From BRH-c54 sp032251145 (lineage in GTDB: Bacteria; Bacteroidota; Bacteroidia; Flavobacteriales_E; Vicingaceae), in assembly GCA_032251145.1 (NCBI GenBank), contig JAVVER010000107.1, forward strand, positions 1-11,587: 11,587 nucleotides of DNA. Reading direction: 5' to 3'. Under the pieces are notes generated by a model that was given only the letters and a program-made list of their open reading frames with translations, did no database searches and had not been told where the DNA came from. A program made the translations under genes and the position numbers. Shown one piece after another: positions 7,344 to 11,587 of the stretch; the stretch's first letter is position 1; every line of letters starts with the position of its first letter.

Positions 7344-7376
7344 AAACCTCCAAGGTTTTTGAAACCTTGGAGGTTT
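7344..7376 (-). terminator. Hairpin terminator of the MBL-DUF4476 unit
   Basis: AAACCTCCAAGGTTT (7344-7358) and AAACCTTGGAGGTTT (7362-7376) form a perfect 15-bp stem with a 3-nt loop. In the minus direction the stem runs into TTTTTG, a short U-run. It lies 32 nt past the stop of the last gene of the unit that starts at 10101, matching an intrinsic terminator. Hairpins built on CCTCCAAGG/CCTTGGAGG are frequent in flavobacterial intergenic DNA, so it may also belong to a repeat family. Confidence 0.85.
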
Positions 7377-7408
7377 GATAAGTTGATTAATTCGTTGTAA
7401 AACATTAA

Positions 7409-8428
7409 TTACTTACTTTCTAAAAACTCATTAAATTCATCTACAGTAGTAGAAAAAGTAAAATCATCACTTAATTGGTAGTAGTTCTTTTTATCTGCAC
7501 AAAAATCGTAAGCAAATTTAGCGTATTCAAACTTTGTTTCTTCAAAGCTAAATAAAGCCATTATTTCTTTTATCTGTTTAACAGAAAGACAGTTGTTTTT
7601 AGTAAATGTTTTGGCAACTTTCAATTTAGTATCTGCAAAAGATTGTTTTTCTACTGAAGCTTTTCCTGCGCTAAAATCTGATGAAGGAATAGCTTGGTAA
7701 CAACCTGTTGGAGTGGCTTCAACAGGAATTGGTTCATGAACAGGATTGGTAGTCATTCCATCATTATAGTTTCCTGAGCTAGTTGAACTTGATGTTACCG
7801 TAGTAGTAGTAACGGTTTGTGATGATGTTGTTTGTACATTTGTTCCTGTATTCATTCCACCATCATTAACACTCACATTTACGTTCATTCCTACACCACC
7901 AACATTCATTCCTACTGATACATTTTCTTGGTTAGCAGGATCAACAGTTGTAGTGGTAGTTACGGTTTCTGTTACCACCACATCAGTTGTTGCTTTTGGC
8001 TGAACAGTAGTAGTAGTGGTTGTAGCTGTCGGGGCAGCAGGTGGTGTTGTTGAATACGAAACTACAGATTGTTGCGGAGCAGCAGGAGCTTGAGCTATAG
8101 CAACCATTCCACTCGGACGCATTACGTATTCTCCTTTTTTATTTTTCTTAATCTCAAATGAATACTCTGTATTGTTATCCATCATATAAATAGATTTGGT
8201 AATGGAAGCAAACTGATTGTTCTCGAAAATAACAGTTACTTTATAACTACCTTCGAATTTTAAGTCGGTTACCTTTACATTGGTTTCAAAATTTATGTTT
8301 TGTAATACACCATTTAGTACTACCTGAAACCTTGAACCATCTTGATTAAAAAATACGGCATTGCAATTTTGTGCTTGAGCTACATATACGCCTAATATGA
8401 TAGCTGTAAATAATAAAATTTTTTTCAT
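7409..8428 (-). CDS. Secreted DUF4476 protein with Thr-rich linker
   Basis: This 339-residue protein is probably exported. Residues 1-20 form a signal peptide (MKK start, hydrophobic core, VAQA before the likely cleavage). Residues about 22-105 form a beta-rich domain ending in SIYMMD and NKKGEY. Residues 110-240 are low complexity: Ala/Pro, three Thr clusters (135-142, 153-162, 205-211) and GMNV repeats (173-182). The C-terminal 95 residues (from G242-C243) fit DUF4476, with LSVKQIKEIMALFSFEETKF (281-300) and the YDFCADKKNYY segment (307-317). The function of DUF4476 is unknown. The same two-domain plan is found in the upstream neighbour, without the long linker. The gap to that gene is 43 nt and a terminator follows, so it is likely the last gene of a three-gene transcript. 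Confidence is high for the gene and domain, nil for function. Confidence 0.88.
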   Translation of the reverse strand: MKKILLFTAIILGVYVAQAQNCNAVFFNQDGSRFQVVLNGVLQNINFETNVKVTDLKFEGSYKVTVIFENNQFASITKSIYMMDNNTEYSFEIKKNKKGEYVMRPSGMVAIAQAPAAPQQSVVSYSTTPPAAPTATTTTTTVQPKATTDVVVTETVTTTTTVDPANQENVSVGMNVGGVGMNVNVSVNDGGMNTGTNVQTTSSQTVTTTTVTSSSTSSGNYNDGMTTNPVHEPIPVEATPTGCYQAIPSSDFSAGKASVEKQSFADTKLKVAKTFTKNNCLSVKQIKEIMALFSFEETKFEYAKFAYDFCADKKNYYQLSDDFTFSTTVDEFNEFLESK

Positions 8429-8471
8429 TGTTTTTGTTTTTTAAATTAATATTGTGTTCGCTCTTAGCAAG

Positions 8472-9278
8472 TTAAATGCCAAGTTGTTTTTTTAGTTCAT
8501 CAAAGGAATTTTGATAACTAAAATCTTTTTCCAAAAGTAATATATTATCTTTATCATAAATAAATGGATATGAATTTTTTACAATTTCTATTTTAAATTC
8601 ATCATACTCAAACAAAATTACTATGCTTCTAAGCTGTTCTATGGTTATACAAAAATCTAATGTAGATTGCCTAAAATCGCTATAAACATCTATTTTTCTA
8701 TCATCAATGCTTAGATTGTTAACTTTTAATTTCACCTCATTTAACTCTTCGTCTTTAAGCGGCCACGGACAACCAATTTCTCCTTCATAATCGGGCATTC
8801 TATAATAATCATCAAAAGGAACTTTTTGTGTTAAGGTATCTTCTTCAATTACTAAGGTATCTTTTATTTCAGGAATTGTTGCTACTAATTTTTCTGTTAG
8901 CTGAACTGTAAAAACAGCACTATCTACTTGCTGTTGATGTGGAGAAAACAACACTTTTAGCAACTCCAATTTATTATTTTTTAATAGATAATGTTGCGAA
9001 ACGCCATCATCCATTATATAAATGCTTGTGGTGTGCTGAAGCGTATCATCTTTAAAATTAAAAGTGAGCTTATAATTTTGCTGTTTATTTAGCCCAATTA
9101 ATTGAACTTTTGAAACATATGTTTCGGTTTGCTTTTTTTCGTTTATAGCCAATTGAAACAACACTTGCTCTTCTGCATCTATAAAAACTGTTGCCTCTTG
9201 CGAAAATAATTGACAGCACAATATATTCGCTAAAAAAACAAGGAAAGTTATTCTTATATTTCTAGCTAAAAAGCTCAT
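8472..9278 (-). CDS. Secreted DUF4476-like protein, paralogue of the downstream gene
   Basis: I start this at the ATG at 9276-9278 (268 residues); the TTG codon just before it (9279-9281) is a weaker option. The start region has basic residues then a hydrophobic stretch ending near LFSQ, consistent with a signal peptide; no proper lipobox is visible. Residues 30-110 resemble the N-terminal domain of the downstream protein, sharing TSIYIMDDG with its SIYMMDNN. The C-terminal part (170-268; this gene's own numbering counts from the TTG) resembles DUF4476: GC, then CITIEQLRSIVILFEYDEFK (211-230) and DFSY. The middle linker is short and acidic, not Thr-rich. It overlaps the end of the MBL hydrolase gene by 17 nt, which suggests translational coupling. 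The DUF4476 assignment is by comparison with its neighbour, and the function is unknown. Confidence 0.82.
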   Translation of the reverse strand: MSFLARNIRITFLVFLANILCCQLFSQEATVFIDAEEQVLFQLAINEKKQTETYVSKVQLIGLNKQQNYKLTFNFKDDTLQHTTSIYIMDDGVSQHYLLKNNKLELLKVLFSPHQQQVDSAVFTVQLTEKLVATIPEIKDTLVIEEDTLTQKVPFDDYYRMPDYEGEIGCPWPLKDEELNEVKLKVNNLSIDDRKIDVYSDFRQSTLDFCITIEQLRSIVILFEYDEFKIEIVKNSYPFIYDKDNILLLEKDFSYQNSFDELKKQLGI

Positions 9279-10101
9279 CAAATCTGAAAGTTTCTTTTAA
9301 ACGCACTCCTTTTTCGGTATGTTGAACTGTGCAACATTCATTTACGGAGTCGTGCTCTAAAAATAAGATATATTCTTTGTCGGCAGCTTCTTTTAAAAAC
9401 TTAGCTTTTTCATCTAAAGTAAGTAGCGGACGAGTATCATAACCCATTACATACGGTAAAGGAATATGTCCTACAGAAGGTAATAAATCCGCCATAAAAA
9501 CTACTTTTTTTCCTTGATAATTAATGTGCGGAATCATCTGAGCATCAGTATGTCCGTCTGCCAATAAAATGTCAAAATAATCAAACCCCTCTTTATCAAT
9601 AAACTTCAGCTGACCAAATTCCATCATAGGAATAATATTTTCTTTCAAAAAAGAAGCTTTTTCACGTTGGTTGGGAACGGTAGCCCACTCCCAATGGCGA
9701 CTATTACTCCAATAAGTAGCATTTTTAAAAGTAGCTTCGTACTTGGTTCTGTCAGCATTCCATTTTACTCCACCACCGCAATGGTCGAAATGCAAATGGG
9801 TAAGAAAAACATCTGTAACATCATCAGGATGAAAGCCTATTTTTTTGAGATTTCCTTCCAACGAATCGTTTCCATGCAAATAATAATGTCCGAAAAACTT
9901 ATCATCTTGCTTGTTTCCCATACCGTTATCAATAATCATTAATCTATCGCTATCTTCTATCAACATACAACGCATGCTCCAGCTACACATGTTGTTTTCG
10001 TCTGCCGGATTGGTTCTTTGCCACAACGATTTTGGTACCACTCCAAACATAGCACCGCCATCTAACTTAAAATTCCCTGTGTTTAATGGATAAATTTTCA
10101 T
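9262..10101 (-). CDS. MBL-fold metallo-hydrolase
   Basis: This 279-residue protein belongs to the metallo-beta-lactamase superfamily, which uses a bound pair of metal ions for hydrolysis. The metal-binding residues are in order: THLHFDH (H102, H104, D106, H107), the histidine of DGHTDAQM (H184), the aspartate of FMADLLPS (D205) and H250 in LEHD. Closely similar proteins, starting with MKIYPLNTGNFKLDGGAMFG-like sequence, are common in Flavobacteriia. The general shape recalls lactonase-like members of the superfamily, but the substrate cannot be told from sequence. No signal peptide is seen, so it is probably cytoplasmic. It is the first gene of the unit with the two DUF4476 genes and ends in TAG inside the next gene. 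Confidence 0.93.
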   Translation of the reverse strand: MKIYPLNTGNFKLDGGAMFGVVPKSLWQRTNPADENNMCSWSMRCMLIEDSDRLMIIDNGMGNKQDDKFFGHYYLHGNDSLEGNLKKIGFHPDDVTDVFLTHLHFDHCGGGVKWNADRTKYEATFKNATYWSNSRHWEWATVPNQREKASFLKENIIPMMEFGQLKFIDKEGFDYFDILLADGHTDAQMIPHINYQGKKVVFMADLLPSVGHIPLPYVMGYDTRPLLTLDEKAKFLKEAADKEYILFLEHDSVNECCTVQHTEKGVRLKETFRFDELFS

Positions 10102-10588
10102 GATATTTTTTTATGAGTTTTAAAGGATAAAATTAGTCAATTGATTTTGAAAAAAAATTTTGGTAGAATAGAAAATCCAATAGAATTGAGAATTTCATAT
10201 ATAATATTCAAAAAGACACCACTATCTTTTGGAAAATAATTGCCCTAATAAATTATTTCAACAAGAAAACTACTAACATATCTATTTTCAAAAAAATTCT
10301 CATTAATATATTTTTGTGGTAAAATAAATTTGACCTAATATATTTAACAAATGTATTATTTAAACTGCAAAGTAGTTCCATCATAATTTTTTAAATTTTC
10401 TAACCGTTTTAATCGATATTGGAATTGTAATAATAGTAAAAGATAAAATTAATTATTCAAATTTCTCAATTAATGCATCTACAACATTACTATTAGTCTA
10501 TTAATGAGTGTTTAACAATATACATAAACTACTTTCAACTTATTTTCGTTTTTAATATGGAATTACGATATTTGTAAGTTATCTTTTT
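10102..10588. other. Divergent AT-rich intergenic region
   Basis: This 487-nt stretch separates the minus-strand MBL gene from the plus-strand envelope protein, so it must hold promoters for both directions. Exact TAnnTTTG octamers occur at 10309-10316 and 10325-10332 on the plus strand and at 10348-10355 on the minus strand, but none has a TTG at 17-23 nt, and in DNA this AT-rich they can arise by chance. Stops are frequent in all frames I read. I find no supported gene or RNA here. Confidence 0.5.
10567..10574 (+). promoter_or_regulatory. Weak -7-like box before the right-edge gene (GATATTTG)
   Basis: GATATTTG differs from TAnnTTTG only at the first position and ends 14 nt before the ATG at 10589. 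No TTG is present at the right spacing upstream. It is the best-placed candidate but weak. Confidence 0.25.
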
Positions 10589-11587
10589 ATGCTAATTAAA
10601 AGCAAACATATTATATCATTTTTGGTATTGATAATTTCAATGCTAATGTATTCTACTGAATTAAAAGCTCAGTGGAAATTAGATGTAAATGGTAGGGTAA
10701 AAAATGAAGATACTGGTAAAAGATTTGAAGGAGTAACCATTACAATTAAAAGAAACGGAGCTGTTTGGAAAACAATAACATCACCATCTAATGGAGAATT
10801 TATTTTAGAATTACCACCTGATGCTGTTTATTTAGTGGAATTTTCTAAATCTGGATTTACCACAAAAAGAATTGAGTTTTCTACTAAAAATGTACCCGCT
10901 GAAGATGCTAAATATGGATTTGGTTTCCCCATGGAAATAAGTCTATTTGAAGAAGTAGAAGGTTTAGACGTGTCTATTTTAAATCAACCTATTGCTAAAG
11001 TAGCTTTTGATCCGCTATACGGAGATATGAACTACGACCCAAATTATACAAAATCAATACAAAAGGAATTAGATAAACTAAAAAAAGAACACGAACAAAA
11101 ACGTAAAGAACAAGAAGCAGCGAGAAAAGCTAAAGAAAAAGAGTATGCATCTGCAATTGCTTCTGCAGATAAACTTTTTAATTCTAAAAAATATGCCGAA
11201 GCAAAACCACTTTACGAACAAGCAGCTAAATTATTACCAAACGAATCCTATCCTCAATTTCAATTAGGATTAATAGCAGATGAATTAGCAGCTGCAAATG
11301 AAGCGAATAGCAGATACACCTCAGCAATAGAAAGAGGCGACAAAGCTTTTGCTGAAAGAAATTGGGAAAAGGCCAAAATGGAATACAATGCCGCCATAAA
11401 CTACAAACCAAACGAAGTTTATCCTCAAAATAAATTAAAAGAAATTGATAATTTAATTAAGAATAAAGAAAAAATTGATAAAGAATATAATGATTTAATT
11501 ACTTCTGCCGATGCTTACATGATTAATAAAAATTATGAAAAAGCTAAAATAGACTTTGAGAAAGCGGCTGCACTTAAAGATTTTGAA
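10589..11587 (+). CDS. Secreted protein with carboxypeptidase-regulatory-like domain and TPR-like repeats (partial, 3' end cut)
   Basis: The ATG at 10589 opens a frame that stays open for 333 codons to the window end; no stop is reached, so the gene is partial. Residues 1-27 form a signal peptide (KSK, long hydrophobic core, likely cut after KA before Q28). Residues 31-100 look like a small beta-sandwich of the carboxypeptidase-regulatory type (GRVKNEDTGKRFEGVTITI, then SPSNGEFILELP). A segment with GLDVSILNQPIAKVAF (125-140) follows, then a charged helix rich in K and E (155-185). From 186 there are TPR-like helical repeats starting at Y186, Y243 and Y300, exactly 57 residues apart, with shared words AxxxF, Y/WxxAK and PNExYP. 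It is likely periplasmic or outer-membrane associated. Proteins of this plan are common in Bacteroidota; the exact role is unknown. Confidence 0.88.
   Translation, partial: MLIKSKHIISFLVLIISMLMYSTELKAQWKLDVNGRVKNEDTGKRFEGVTITIKRNGAVWKTITSPSNGEFILELPPDAVYLVEFSKSGFTTKRIEFSTKNVPAEDAKYGFGFPMEISLFEEVEGLDVSILNQPIAKVAFDPLYGDMNYDPNYTKSIQKELDKLKKEHEQKRKEQEAARKAKEKEYASAIASADKLFNSKKYAEAKPLYEQAAKLLPNESYPQFQLGLIADELAAANEANSRYTSAIERGDKAFAERNWEKAKMEYNAAINYKPNEVYPQNKLKEIDNLIKNKEKIDKEYNDLITSADAYMINKNYEKAKIDFEKAAALKDFE

Noticed and set aside
9279..9281. TTG start for the middle gene of the MBL-DUF4476 unit
   Set aside because: An ATG follows immediately at 9276-9278 and keeps the whole signal peptide, so the ATG is the simpler start.

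Overview
The window looks like a chromosomal segment from a low-GC Bacteroidota bacterium, most likely a Flavobacteriales member. The evidence is: AT-rich DNA; no clear Shine-Dalgarno sites; a few TAnnTTTG-type -7 boxes; a DnaE carrying a fused N-terminal DEDDh exonuclease (the form I know from Flavobacterium-type DnaE); secreted DUF4476 proteins; and C/G-rich intergenic hairpins of kinds typical for this phylum.

Layout. 1-618 is a gene-poor, repeat-rich region: hairpins, a nested inverted repeat, a 54-codon ORF inside a dispersed repeat, a 7-nt tandem repeat, and the trxA terminator. 619-936 (-) is trxA and 1045-5331 (-) is dnaE. 5332-6048 is a second gene-poor stretch with a degenerate, inverted copy of the 54-codon element and another C-rich hairpin directly behind the next gene. 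6049-7209 (-) is a monofunctional proline dehydrogenase. 7344-7376 is a strong hairpin terminator. 7409-10101 (-) is a three-gene unit: an MBL-fold hydrolase, then two related secreted proteins with C-terminal DUF4476 domains. 10102-10588 is an AT-rich divergent intergenic region. From 10589 to the window end runs a plus-strand secreted protein with a carboxypeptidase-regulatory-like domain, a charged helix and 57-residue TPR-like repeats. It has no stop before the edge, so it is partial.

How the genes fit together. trxA and dnaE are housekeeping genes; proline dehydrogenase does the first step of proline catabolism. The MBL-DUF4476-DUF4476 group is probably one transcript: the first two genes overlap by 17 nt, the last two are 43 nt apart, and a hairpin closes the unit. 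Its function is unknown; it is the only gene group here with an undescribed flavour. The partial gene at the right edge is a cell-envelope protein of a type common in this phylum.

I see no phage, IS transposase, CRISPR array, defence system, rRNA or tRNA. The strongest second-look items are: (i) the dispersed ORF-bearing repeat present twice in inverted orientation, with AGACCTAT/ATAAGTCT palindromes at both sites; (ii) loss of several predicted PHP metal ligands in DnaE alongside the fused exonuclease; and (iii) the shared two-domain architecture and conserved cysteine pair of the tandem DUF4476 paralogues.
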